From positions 248,001-312,000 of the forward strand of contig NZ_JAKNTW010000011.1 in NCBI RefSeq assembly GCF_022213955.1: a DNA stretch of 64,000 bases. The letters run 5' to 3'. The notes below the pieces were generated by a model, which saw nothing but the letters and a program-made list of their open reading frames with translations, made no database searches and had not been told where the DNA came from. Made by a program: the position numbers and the translations under genes. Below are positions 34,490-42,613 of this stretch, piece after piece (position 1 is the stretch's first letter; each line of letters starts with the position of its first letter). Source of the stretch: Dolomitihabitans soli (GTDB lineage Bacteria > Actinomycetota > Actinomycetes > Streptosporangiales > Streptosporangiaceae).

Positions 34490-35397
34490 CCGTCACCGCA
34501 ACGGCGCCGCCCCGGGCCGCGACCGGCGCCGCCCACTCCGCCGCAGCGGGCCGGCGTCGTAGCCCGCTGCTCACGCTGGGGATGCTCGCCGCCTTCGTCT
34601 ACTTCCTGCTGCCGCTGTTCTGGCTGGTGGTGGCGGCCACGAAGAGCACCGGCGCGCTGTTCTCCAGCTTCGGGCTCTGGTTCGGCGACGACTTCGCGCT
34701 GCCGGCCAACGTCCGGAACGTCTTCACCGCCGACGGCGGAGTGTACGTCGATTGGCTGCTCAACACGGCAATGTACGCGCTGGTGAGCGCGGGCGGCGCG
34801 GCGCTGCTGGCCGCCCTGGGCGGCTACGGGTTCGCCAAGTTCGCCTTCCGCGGCAACAGGCTGCTGTTCGGAGCCGTCCTCGGCGCGATCATGGTGCCCA
34901 GCACCGCCCTGGTCATTCCCACGTACCTGATCTTCTCGAATGTCGGGCTGGTGAACACGCCCTGGGCGGTCATCCTGCCCTCGCTGGCGAACCCGTTCGG
35001 GCTCTACCTCATGCGGGTGTACGTCGAGGGGGCGGTGCCCGACAGCATCCTGGAAGCGGCCCGCATCGACGGGGCCGGCGAGTTCCGGATCTTCCGTCAG
35101 GTGGTGCTGCGCCTGCTCGCGCCGGGCTTCGTCACCGTGCTGCTCTTCACGCTCGTCGCCACCTGGAACAACTACTTCCTGCCGCTGATCATGCTCAACA
35201 ACCCCTCCCTCTATCCCGTCACCGTCGGACTGGCCAACTGGGCCGCGCGGGCGTCGGTGGGCGGCGGCGGCACCGGCGACGTCATCCCCCTCGTGGTCAC
35301 CGGCTCACTGTTGTCCATCATCCCGCTGATCGCGGCATTCCTGATGCTCCAGCGCTACTGGCAGAACGGCCTCACCGCCGGCGGGGTCAAGCAATGA
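34486..35397 (+). CDS. Carbohydrate ABC transporter permease (MalG-like)
   Basis: 303 residues, ATG at 34486 overlapping the previous stop. An Ala-rich cytoplasmic N-terminus precedes LLTLGMLAAFVYFLLPLFWLVVAATK. The EAA loop is SILEAARIDGAGEFRIFRQVVLRLLAPG, and it ends FLMLQRYWQNGLTAGGVKQ, as in MalG-type permeases. Overlaps the GH42 gene by 4 bp. Confidence 0.94.
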   Translation: MTVTATAPPRAATGAAHSAAAGRRRSPLLTLGMLAAFVYFLLPLFWLVVAATKSTGALFSSFGLWFGDDFALPANVRNVFTADGGVYVDWLLNTAMYALVSAGGAALLAALGGYGFAKFAFRGNRLLFGAVLGAIMVPSTALVIPTYLIFSNVGLVNTPWAVILPSLANPFGLYLMRVYVEGAVPDSILEAARIDGAGEFRIFRQVVLRLLAPGFVTVLLFTLVATWNNYFLPLIMLNNPSLYPVTVGLANWAARASVGGGGTGDVIPLVVTGSLLSIIPLIAAFLMLQRYWQNGLTAGGVKQ

Positions 35398-37496
35398 ACG
35401 AAATGAAGGGAACACACGTGCCCCGAGTGCTCTTCGGCGCCGCCTACTACCCCGAATACCACCCCGGTGAGCTGCTGAAGACTGACCTCGACCTGATGGC
35501 AGAGGCGCGCTTCTCCGTCATCCGGGTCGGCGAGTCCGTCTGGTCGACCTGGGAGCCCGAGAACGGGCGCTTCAACCTGGACTGGCTCCAGCCCACGCTT
35601 GACGGCGCACACGAGCGCGGCATCGGCGTCATCCTCGGCACCCCGACCTATGCCGTACCGCCCTGGCTCGCCCGCCAGTACCCCGAGATCGCCGGCGAGC
35701 GGGGCGCGGGACGGCGCATCCCGTGGGGCGGCCGCCAGGAGATGGACTTCACCCACCCGGCCTACCGTTTCCACGCCGAGCGGATCATCCGGCGCGTCGT
35801 GGAGCGGTACGCCGGCCACCCGGCGGTGATCGGCATCCAGGTGGACAACGAGCCCGGCCTGGTGCTGCTGCACAACCACGGCGTCTTCCAGCGCTTCGTT
35901 GATCACCTACGCGACCGCTACGGCGACGTGGAGACGCTCAACGAGGAGTGGGGCCTGGTCTACTGGTCGCATCGCCTGTCGACCTGGGCAGACCTGTGGA
36001 CGCCGGACGGCAACGCGCAACCGCAGTACGAGCAGGCCTGGCGTCGCTTTCAGGCCGAGCAGGTCACCGAGTTCATCGCCTGGCAGGCGGACATCGTCCG
36101 CGAATACGCCAGGCCGGACCAGTTCGTCACCACCTGCGTCTCCTACGATCGGCCCGGAGTGGCCGACGACGAGCTGACCCGGCGTCTCGACGTCACGGCC
36201 GGTAACCCGTACTACGCCATGCAGGACGGTCTCGCTCTGCCCGCCGGGCAGAGCGGCCCGCAGCTGTGGGACACCCACGACACCTGGGCGTTCTACCTCA
36301 GCGCCGACCGGATGTTCTCCTCACGTCAGGAGCCCTTCCTGGTCACCGAGACCAACGCGCAGGCCATCGGTCCGTCGTGGATGAACCATCCCGCGTACGA
36401 CGGTCAGTGGCGGCAGGCCGCCTGGGCGCTCGTCTCGCGGGGCGCGAACATGATCGAGTACTGGCAGTGGCGCACCCTGGTCTTCGGCACCGAGACCTAC
36501 TGGGGCGGTGTCCTGCCGCACAGCGGCCGCCCGGGCCGCGTCTATCGGGAGATCGCCCAGATCGGCGCGGAGCTGGAGACGGCCGGCGAGGTGGTCGCGG
36601 GCCTGATCCCGGACGACGACGTTGCGATGCTCTACTCCACGCCGAGCAAGTGGGCGCTGACCGCCCAGCCAGCTCTGGCGCTGCCGGACGGCGGCCCGGA
36701 CCGGCGTTCCTACCAGGGCATCTTCGACCCGTTCTACCGTGGCGCGTTCGAGGCGGGCCTCCAGGTGCGGGTGCTGCACGCGGCTCAGGCGGTGGCGGCC
36801 GAGCCGGGCGAGCTGGCCGCACGGCACCCCGTCCTCGTCGCCGCCGGACTGTACGCGGCCGACGACGCCACGCTGGACTGGCTGGCGGCCTACGCCTCGG
36901 CCGGCGGCCACCTGGTGCTCGGGCCGCGCACCGCCTACGCGGATCACGAGGCACGCGCGCGCCGCGAGATCCAGCCGGCCCGGCTCGCCGAGACCGCGGG
37001 CGTGTCGTACGACGAGTTCAGCAACCTGTCGGCCGACCTGCCCGTGCAGGCCATGCCTGGCTCACCGCTGACGCTGCCGTCCGACGCCGCGGGCACCCGA
37101 TGGGTGGACGGCGTGCACGCGCAGGACGCCGAGGTACTCGCCGACTACCGGCACCCGCACTTCGGCCGGTGGGCGGCCGTGACCACCCGCCCGTACGGCT
37201 CAGGCCGCATCACCTGCGTCGGCACCATCCCCAACCCCGGCATGGCCACGGCGCTGTTTCGCTGGCTCGTCCCCGATGCCGGGTCGTGGGGCGGCATGCC
37301 GGCGGGCGTCACCTCAACCGGCGCCGTCACGGCGGACGGGCGGCGGCTGCGCTTCCTGCACAACTGGACCTGGCAGGAGATCGCCGTCACGGCACCAATC
37401 GCGGTGCGCGACGTGCTCGCCAGCGCTGACCATGCGACCGGTGCGGAGCTACGTCTCGGTCCATGGGATGTACGCGTCCTGCTGGAGATGCCATAG
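35394..37496 (+). CDS. GH42 beta-galactosidase
   Basis: 700 residues, the family length. FGAAYYPEYHPGELLKTDLDLMAEARFSVIRVGESVWSTWEPENGRFNLDWL is the GH42 N-terminal signature. The general acid/base is Glu153 in IQVDNEPGLV and the nucleophile Glu319 in LVTETNAQ. A trimerisation domain follows (GELAARHPVLVAAGLYAADDATLDWLAAYASAGGHLVLGPRTAYAD) and a C-terminal beta domain. No signal peptide: a cytoplasmic enzyme acting on imported galacto-oligosaccharides, for example from arabinogalactan or rhamnogalacturonan side chains. ATGA-coupled to the permease. An internal GTG at 35418 with AAGGGA upstream is an alternative start. Confidence 0.95.
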   Translation: MNEMKGTHVPRVLFGAAYYPEYHPGELLKTDLDLMAEARFSVIRVGESVWSTWEPENGRFNLDWLQPTLDGAHERGIGVILGTPTYAVPPWLARQYPEIAGERGAGRRIPWGGRQEMDFTHPAYRFHAERIIRRVVERYAGHPAVIGIQVDNEPGLVLLHNHGVFQRFVDHLRDRYGDVETLNEEWGLVYWSHRLSTWADLWTPDGNAQPQYEQAWRRFQAEQVTEFIAWQADIVREYARPDQFVTTCVSYDRPGVADDELTRRLDVTAGNPYYAMQDGLALPAGQSGPQLWDTHDTWAFYLSADRMFSSRQEPFLVTETNAQAIGPSWMNHPAYDGQWRQAAWALVSRGANMIEYWQWRTLVFGTETYWGGVLPHSGRPGRVYREIAQIGAELETAGEVVAGLIPDDDVAMLYSTPSKWALTAQPALALPDGGPDRRSYQGIFDPFYRGAFEAGLQVRVLHAAQAVAAEPGELAARHPVLVAAGLYAADDATLDWLAAYASAGGHLVLGPRTAYADHEARARREIQPARLAETAGVSYDEFSNLSADLPVQAMPGSPLTLPSDAAGTRWVDGVHAQDAEVLADYRHPHFGRWAAVTTRPYGSGRITCVGTIPNPGMATALFRWLVPDAGSWGGMPAGVTSTGAVTADGRRLRFLHNWTWQEIAVTAPIAVRDVLASADHATGAELRLGPWDVRVLLEMP

Positions 37497-37800
37497 CCGT
37501 CGCTGCGCCATGGCCCGTCGGGCCGGGGCCGCCTCCTCGGCCGCGGGGGTGCACGCGGTGCCGCACGCCATGCGCGGGCAGGGCGTGCGGCGATGTGGAG
37601 GCTGCGGCGCTGAGGGCACACGTCACTGGATGAGGGCGCGGATGGGATCGCATTCGGCGTCGCCGCGCCGGACCGGCCCCATCCTGGCATGTGCGGTGCC
37701 AGAACGACGAGTACTAACGCCGGCGCGCCCAGATCGCCCGGCTTACGAGAGAACTGACCGCGGTCGAGTAGGCGTCCAGTATTACGCGGCAGTACACCTT
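37497..37800. other. Intergenic region, no gene recognised
   Basis: About 300 bp between the GH42 stop and the IS fragment. It is GC-rich and repetitive in places, with no coding sequence I can support. Confidence 0.4.
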
Positions 37801-38332
37801 GCCCACGACACCCGGAGACCGCACCTGGCCGGAGTGACCGCGCACCCGACCGGGGCGTGGACGGTGCAGCAGGCCCGAAATCTCGTGATGGACCTGGGGA
37901 AGCGTATCGCCGGGCTGCGGTTCTTGATCCACGATCGCGACCCGCTCTTCACCTCCGCCTTCCGGGAGGTCTTCACGGCTGAAGGGCTCCGGATCATCAC
38001 CACGCTGCCGCGGACGCCGAGGATGAACGCCATCTGCGAGCGCGTCATCGACACCCTGCGCCACGAACTCCTGGACCGGATCCTGATCCTCAATGAACAC
38101 CACCTGGCACTCGTGCTCCGCGAATACCTGACCCACTACAACGGGCACCGGCCGCACCAGTCGCGGCACCAACGTCCCCCGGACATCGCAACGCAGCCCG
38201 CCCGGCACGTGACCGACCTCAACGACCTACGATCCATCCGCCGAAAACCCGTCGTCACCGGCGTGATCAACGAATACCACCACGCCGCTTAACCGCAGCT
38301 CAGACCACGTAACGCAATATTCGAGCGGCACA
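37801..38332 (+). pseudogene. DDE integrase-core transposase, C-terminal fragment with IS right end
   Basis: The frame ending at 38292 reads TRRPHLAGVTAHPTGAWTVQQARNLVMDLGKRIAGLRFLIHDRDPLFTSAFREVFTAEGLRI, then TLPRTPRMNAICERVIDTLRHELLDRILILNEHHLALVLREYLTHYNGHRPHQ: an rve core of IS3/IS481 type with its second Asp (HDRD) and Glu (ICERV). The N-terminal part is absent. The non-coding IS end (to 38332) is identical to 30545-30602. The region 55335-55620 holds the missing middle part of a close relative. Confidence 0.8.
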
Positions 38333-38466
38333 TGCACACCCACGTGGATTTCAAGCGCAGGGGCGGTAGACCCGAACTAGACCACTACGTGCGTATAGGC
38401 GTGGGCTTTTGAATACAGTTGCCCTGGACTGGCATTGGCCCTGGAGGTCACGCTGCTCAGAGCAGA

Positions 38467-38481
38467 TCTGCCCCAGGCGGA
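38467..38481. promoter_or_regulatory. PopR-box-like palindrome
   Basis: TCTGCC-CCA-GGCGGA, 42 bp upstream of the first clpP gene. As I recall, the PopR box of Streptomyces clpP3 is TCTGCC-N3-GGCAGA, so this would be one mismatch from it. A PopR-like gene lies at 39763-40131. Confidence 0.55.
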
Positions 38482-38522
38482 TCGTGTCGACGCCGATCCG
38501 GATCACCCCACATGATGGACGT

Positions 38523-39149
38523 ATGAGAGAAGAATCGAAACTTCCGCTGTTCAACGAGCGGGTAAGACGCGAGCTCTACGAGCAGCGTGTTCTCGTTCTC
38601 GACGGCCCTCTCGATGATGACAATGGGACGCTGCTGGCCACGCAACTGATGGCACTCGCCACGCAGGACGCGTCGACCGACATCGCATTGTGGATTCACT
38701 CCCCGGGCGGCTCGGTCCCCTCGATGCTGGCGATCCGCGACATCATTCGACTCGTTCCCTGTGACGTATCGACCCTCGTGCTGGGCATCGCTTACAGCGC
38801 CGGGCAATTCCTGCTGTCATCGGGGGCCAGAGGGAAGCGCCGCGCCCTGCCGCACGCACGCGTCCTGATGCACCAAGGCTCGGCGGGAATCGGCGGCACC
38901 GCAGTCGACATCGAACTGCAGGCCGGCGACCTTCGGCATACTCGCGACACGGTGCTCGGTCTTATCGCCGAGGACACGGGTCAGCCCGTCGAGCGCATAT
39001 TCGAGGATTCTCTGCACGACCGTTGGTATACAGCGCAAGAGGCCCTGGAGTACGGCTTCATAGATGCAATCGTGCAGAACTTCGGCGAAGTCGCGCCACA
39101 CAATCGCCCGCGGCCCGGATTCGGCGTCACCGAAGGAGTCGGTCAGTGA
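38523..39149 (+). CDS. clpP: ATP-dependent Clp protease proteolytic subunit (ClpP3-like, active)
   Basis: 208 residues from the ATG at 38523; the frame is open further up, but the upstream part contains the likely promoter and PopR box. ClpP fold: LDGPLDDDNGTLLATQLMALATQDASTDIALWIHSPGGSVPSMLAIRDII. The catalytic triad is complete: Ser92 in LGIAYSAGQFLL, His117 in RVLMHQG and Asp162 in IFEDSLHDRWYTAQEALEYGFID. ClpP tetradecamers degrade proteins with an AAA+ partner (ClpX/ClpC). It overlaps the second clpP gene by 4 bp (GTGA). Together they match the clpP3-clpP4 pair of Streptomyces, a conditional backup for clpP1P2. Confidence 0.92.
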   Translation: MREESKLPLFNERVRRELYEQRVLVLDGPLDDDNGTLLATQLMALATQDASTDIALWIHSPGGSVPSMLAIRDIIRLVPCDVSTLVLGIAYSAGQFLLSSGARGKRRALPHARVLMHQGSAGIGGTAVDIELQAGDLRHTRDTVLGLIAEDTGQPVERIFEDSLHDRWYTAQEALEYGFIDAIVQNFGEVAPHNRPRPGFGVTEGVGQ

Positions 39150-39736
39150 CCACATATACAATCCCGAACGTCATCGCTCAGAATCCTCGTGGCGAGCGGA
39201 TCATGGATGTCTACTCGCACCTGCTCACCGAGCGAATCGTCTATCTGGGCACCGCGATCGACGCGGGCGTCGCGAACGCGCTCATCGCGCAGCTGATTTT
39301 TCTCGAGTCAGACAACCCCGATGCCGAAATACAGTTCTATATCAACTGCGAAGGCGGAGACCCGAGCGCAATGCTCGCGATATACGATACTATGCGCCAT
39401 ATCCGGCCGCGGATTTCGACAACCTGCGTTGGGCAAGCCGTCGCGGTGGGTGCCGTCCTTCTCGCGGCGGGTGCCGAGGGAAAGCGTGCCGCTCTCCCAC
39501 ACGCACGAGTAATCCTGCACCAACCGGCCGCTCAAGGGCGCGGAACGATCCCCGATCTCATCCTGCAAGCCGACGAGGTCGTACGTGTCCGGGCAGACAT
39601 CGAACGCATACTGTCACGGCACACCGGCCAGACGATCGAGACCCTACGCGCCGACACTGATCACGATCGCGTGTTCACCGCGACCGCGGCCTTGGAGTAC
39701 GGGCTCCTCGATCAGATCATCGAGGAGCATTCATAG
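39146..39736 (+). CDS. clpP: ClpP-family subunit lacking the catalytic serine (ClpP4/ClpR-like)
   Basis: 196 residues from a GTG at 39146. It aligns over its full length with ClpP: DVYSHLLTERIVYLGTAIDAGVANALIAQLIFLESDNPDAEIQFYINCEGGDPSAMLAIYDTMRHI. The active-site segment that reads GQAASMGA in ClpP reads GQAVAVGAVLLAAGAEGKR here, so Ala100 replaces the nucleophilic Ser. His125 (VILHQP) and Asp170 (RADTDHDR) are kept. It therefore should not cleave peptide bonds itself; it probably forms mixed rings with the active subunit encoded just upstream, as ClpR does in cyanobacteria. The substitution is read directly from codon GCG at 39443-39445. Confidence 0.9.
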   Translation: MTTYTIPNVIAQNPRGERIMDVYSHLLTERIVYLGTAIDAGVANALIAQLIFLESDNPDAEIQFYINCEGGDPSAMLAIYDTMRHIRPRISTTCVGQAVAVGAVLLAAGAEGKRAALPHARVILHQPAAQGRGTIPDLILQADEVVRVRADIERILSRHTGQTIETLRADTDHDRVFTATAALEYGLLDQIIEEHS

Positions 39737-39762
39737 CCCCGTGAACGACCCGGCAAGCCGCG

Positions 39763-40131
39763 CTATGCGGCCAGAGCATACGCCGCCGAGCAGGTAGCAC
39801 CCCTCGACGCGCTGTGCTGAGCAGACCGCAGGTTCTCGGTAACAGCAAGCGTCAGCTCGACGAGGGTCACATCCAGCGCGCCGGCGACCGCAGCGATCAT
39901 TTCGCTCGACGGCTCTTTGACGCCTCGTTCCATCTCGGAGAGATATTGCGGCGACACTCCGGCGCGACTTGCCGTCTCGCTCAACTTCTCGCCCCGCTCT
40001 TGACGAAGGCCTCTCAGACACTCACCGAGCACCTGCCGCCACAACGGCTCGCGAGCCGGAGAGGGCTTGAGGGCGGTCCGGTCGATCGCTGGACGTAGCG
40101 GCGGGATGGAGGAGGCCATGCCTCCCACCAT
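39763..40131 (-). CDS. popR: PopR/ClgR-like XRE-family activator with ssrA-like C-terminus
   Basis: 122 residues. HTH_3 domain: LWRQVLGECLRGLRQERGEKLSETASRAGVSPQYLSEMERGVKEPSSEMIAAVAGALDVTLVELTLAV, very like ClgR/PopR (SLGYLSEVERGQKEASSELL). The protein ends SAAYALAA, whose last five residues equal the bacterial ssrA degron end (YALAA). In S. lividans, PopR activates clpP3-clpP4 and is itself degraded through its C-terminal Ala residues when ClpP1 is active; this is established for that species and inferred here. The gene is convergent with the clpP pair. The start is uncertain: ATG at 40131 or 40119, and neither has a well-spaced ribosome site, so a leaderless mRNA is possible. Confidence 0.85.
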   Translation of the reverse strand: MVGGMASSIPPLRPAIDRTALKPSPAREPLWRQVLGECLRGLRQERGEKLSETASRAGVSPQYLSEMERGVKEPSSEMIAAVAGALDVTLVELTLAVTENLRSAQHSASRGATCSAAYALAA

Positions 40132-40139
40132 AAATAGGC

Positions 40140-40355
40140 AGGGTGTTCGAGTTCTGCCGGCTTCGCGCAGAGCAGAACCAGTCCCTGCCTCCTCCGCTCA
40201 GCCTCAGGGCACATTTGCGCGCGCACCGAGTGATCGCTGTGGCGGCGATCGATCCGGCGCCCCGCCGGGCCGACCGGGCGGACGTTCCTGCACAGCCCTG
40301 GGCCGGGTCGGAGGCGACCTCCCGGCGCGTCCGGCCCGCCCGCACAGGGTCGCGC
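40140..40355 (+). pseudogene. Relic of the same DDE integrase-core IS
   Basis: A forward frame reads VIAVAAIDPAPRRADRADVP, which matches IRHAAGIDPAPRQAGPTWRQ in the IS fragment at 55335-55620. The nucleotide match is strongest at GATCCGGCGCCCCGCC. Only a short stretch of the region before the rve core is recognisable. Confidence 0.4.
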
Positions 40356-40356
40356 G

Positions 40357-40475
40357 TCACACCGCCTGGCTCAGCATCTGCTCCGAGGTGAACGCCAGCA
40401 GGCCGGACAGGCGGCCTTCGTGTCCAAGACCACTCTGCCCGAACCCACCGAACGGAGTGTCCAGGCTGCGGATCG
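40357..40475 (-). pseudogene. Aldehyde dehydrogenase C-terminal fragment
   Basis: The reverse strand reads IRSLDTPFGGFGQSGLGHEGRLSGLLAFTSEQMLSQAV and a stop: the conserved end of aldehyde dehydrogenases (PFGGFKQSG-x-GxEGG...). The other ~450 residues, with the catalytic Cys and Glu, are missing. Confidence 0.7.
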
Positions 40476-40800
40476 GCATCGTGGTGGTGAACAACGGGGC
40501 CCCCAACAATCCCAGGGTGTTGTTCGTCGGTGGCATGGTGCCGTCGCTGCAGTTCCGCGTGGTGAGTCTGGCCGGCCCCGGCGGCGCGCTGGTGGCCTCG
40601 CTACCCGGTTCAACGATCAACGTGGGCATCGCGTTCGGCTCGGTCGCCGACGGCGTGGCGATCAGCGACTTCAGCGCCTCGGCTCCGGTGATCGCCGGAC
40701 TGATCATCGCGCTGATCGCCATCCCAGCAGCCTGGGCCACCAGTTTCCTCAAGTCGCCGATGGTCCAGGGAGCGGCGGAGCTTGCCCCTGATGCCGCGTT
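40466..40800 (+). pseudogene. MFS transporter C-terminal fragment
   Basis: The forward frame reads VLFVGGMVPSLQFRVVSLAGPGGALVASLPGSTINVGIAFGSVADGVAISDF, then SAPVIAGLIIALIAIPAAWATSFLK. This matches the last three transmembrane segments of DHA1-type drug-efflux MFS proteins. There is no start and the upstream two thirds are absent. Confidence 0.6.
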
Positions 40801-40935
40801 GTACACGCGCCGGCCATGCACACCACCATTGCGCACCTGTGAGAGACCTCCGTAGTGTGAGCTTCCCCCACCGATGATCGGAGTCTCGTTGCACGAGATG
40901 GAGCGACGCTTGCCGACCAGCGGTCCAGGTGGGAA

Positions 40936-42039
40936 ATGAGTCCGGAGATCCCCGGACCCTGGCCGGGGCCCGATTACACGGCGGGGGCAAACGGATCCGG
41001 AAATGATGGGGTCGAGATCGACCGCAGGGGTGTGCGGGCCGTTTCCGGCAAGCTCATCCAGCTAGCCCACGACGGCAGCGACAACAGCGCGATCACGCAT
41101 ACTCAACTCGTCATGGGCTTCCCCTGGGAGTTTCCCAACGACCTCGCCAGGTGTCTCCACGGCGCCGGCCAGTCGGTGCGCATTTTCTGGAACGACCTGC
41201 ACGCCGAGATCGGTACGGCCGGAGTCCTGACCGAACGAGCCTGTACCAGATATGATCTTGTAGATAATCCCCGGCTCGGTGACATGCCCTTCCTGGAGGC
41301 GGGCTCCGAGGGAGTGCGGCCTCCCGACCGGCTTGGAGAGCGGCCTTCCATTCAGTTCGGTGGTCCGAGCCGCCTCTACCCCAACGGTAGTGAGCCGCTG
41401 CCGTTGGTGGTCGATGACGGCGTCGAGCGGGTGACCGCGGAAATGGCGGTGACGAGTTTCTACCGGCCCTCGGCCGGTGATGGTATCCCGGCGTTCCTCG
41501 AGCAGCTGATCGGCTCCCTGGTCGACGTGGCGAACACCCTGCCGCTCCGGGCGCGGGACCTGCACGACGCTCCATGGAGCGGTGAGACCGCCGACCTGAC
41601 GCAGCGCGCACTGCGGCAGATCTACGAAAATGTGATCTACCTGGCCACCTGGGCTGACACCCTGAATGCGGCGTGCAGGAGGTTCCTGGAAGTCGTCGAC
41701 TGGTACGTCACGAACTTCCACGAGATGGCGGACCCGAATCGTCGCTACTGGGATGAGCTCCTTGATTTCGGCAGCACGGCGGACAGCCGGACCCGGAGTT
41801 TCCTCAGGGCGGCGAACCTCCAGTTCCTCGAGGTTTTTGACATGATTCCCCAGCCCTTCACGGAGAACCTTCCGGGCCTGATGGTGGTCGACGAGGATCT
41901 CGAGTGGAGCCGCTACCAGGTCTGGTGGCACCAGAAGTACGGCTCAGCAGCGCCCAACCTGCGCAGCGGCCAGCAGTGGGTGGAGGAGCACCAACGGCTC
42001 CTCGAAGCCCGGGAGGCGGCGGAGCGGACGTACGGCTAG
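40936..42039 (+). CDS. Uncharacterised protein with a WxG motif
   Basis: 367 residues, not recognised. The N-terminal third (~residues 1-110) is polar and mixed. Residues ~180-275 are strongly helical and contain PWSGETADLTQRALRQIYENVIYLATWADTLNAACRRFLEVVDWYV, a helix-turn-helix hairpin with W214-S-G216 at the turn, as in WXG100/ESX-type secretion substrates. The end is charged and helical (GQQWVEEHQRLLEAREAAERTYG). No signal peptide and no ESX genes are in view. A relic of the small GRFI(D/N)-type family follows at 42.4 kb. Sequence length exceeds WXG100 (~100 aa), so at best it is a longer relative. GGTGGG lies three bases before the ATG, a tight spacing. Confidence 0.65.
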   Translation: MSPEIPGPWPGPDYTAGANGSGNDGVEIDRRGVRAVSGKLIQLAHDGSDNSAITHTQLVMGFPWEFPNDLARCLHGAGQSVRIFWNDLHAEIGTAGVLTERACTRYDLVDNPRLGDMPFLEAGSEGVRPPDRLGERPSIQFGGPSRLYPNGSEPLPLVVDDGVERVTAEMAVTSFYRPSAGDGIPAFLEQLIGSLVDVANTLPLRARDLHDAPWSGETADLTQRALRQIYENVIYLATWADTLNAACRRFLEVVDWYVTNFHEMADPNRRYWDELLDFGSTADSRTRSFLRAANLQFLEVFDMIPQPFTENLPGLMVVDEDLEWSRYQVWWHQKYGSAAPNLRSGQQWVEEHQRLLEAREAAERTYG

Positions 42040-42323
42040 GGTCATCAACCGCCTGGCCTGACCCTGCGGGTCGCGCTTCCGTGGACGGACCGGCGCTCAG
42101 GGGCCGTCGATGGCTGATGGAACAGCTCGAGTACGCCCTCCACCTGCCGGTCACGATCTGGTACGGCGTACAGGGGCGTCAGGTGAGTCGTCGAATTCGC
42201 CGTACAGGAGTGCCGGCCCATGTCCGGCTGCGGCGGAGTACGGTGCACTGGTCGTGGAAGTAGACGAAGCCGCGGGCATCCGGTGAGCCTGCCGCCCGGA
42301 CCTCGGTATCACAAATTAGACCA

Positions 42324-42600
42324 GTGGTCGGCGATGGCGTTACGACCGCCTGGGCGACTCAACGCTGGTACGGCGAGGTCATCGCCGAACCCGGCTCCAT
42401 GGTCGAACCGTACCTCCGGGAAGCCGGGCCGCCCACGAGCATCCCGGAGGCCGTGCACTCCGGATCCTGGGTCACCGAACCCGAGGACCACGGACGGACC
42501 TGCCTGGAGACCTATCTCTTCCTCACCGGGCGCATGAGCGGCCGGTTCATCAACCGTGCATGGCTGGGCGAGAAGAGAAGCCTCTACACGCGGTGTCTCA
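42324..42600 (+). pseudogene. C-terminal relic of the small GRFI(D/N)-type family
   Basis: The forward frame reads EAVHSGSWVTEPEDHGRTCLETYLFLTGRMSGRFINRAWL, which resembles the end of the 188-residue protein at 59350 (LFLAVMGYTTGRFIDDTWF). It has no clear start and runs into the convergent beta-propeller gene. Between 42040 and 42320 I see nothing else. Confidence 0.4.
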
Positions 42601-42613
42601 GTCTCCTCGGGGG

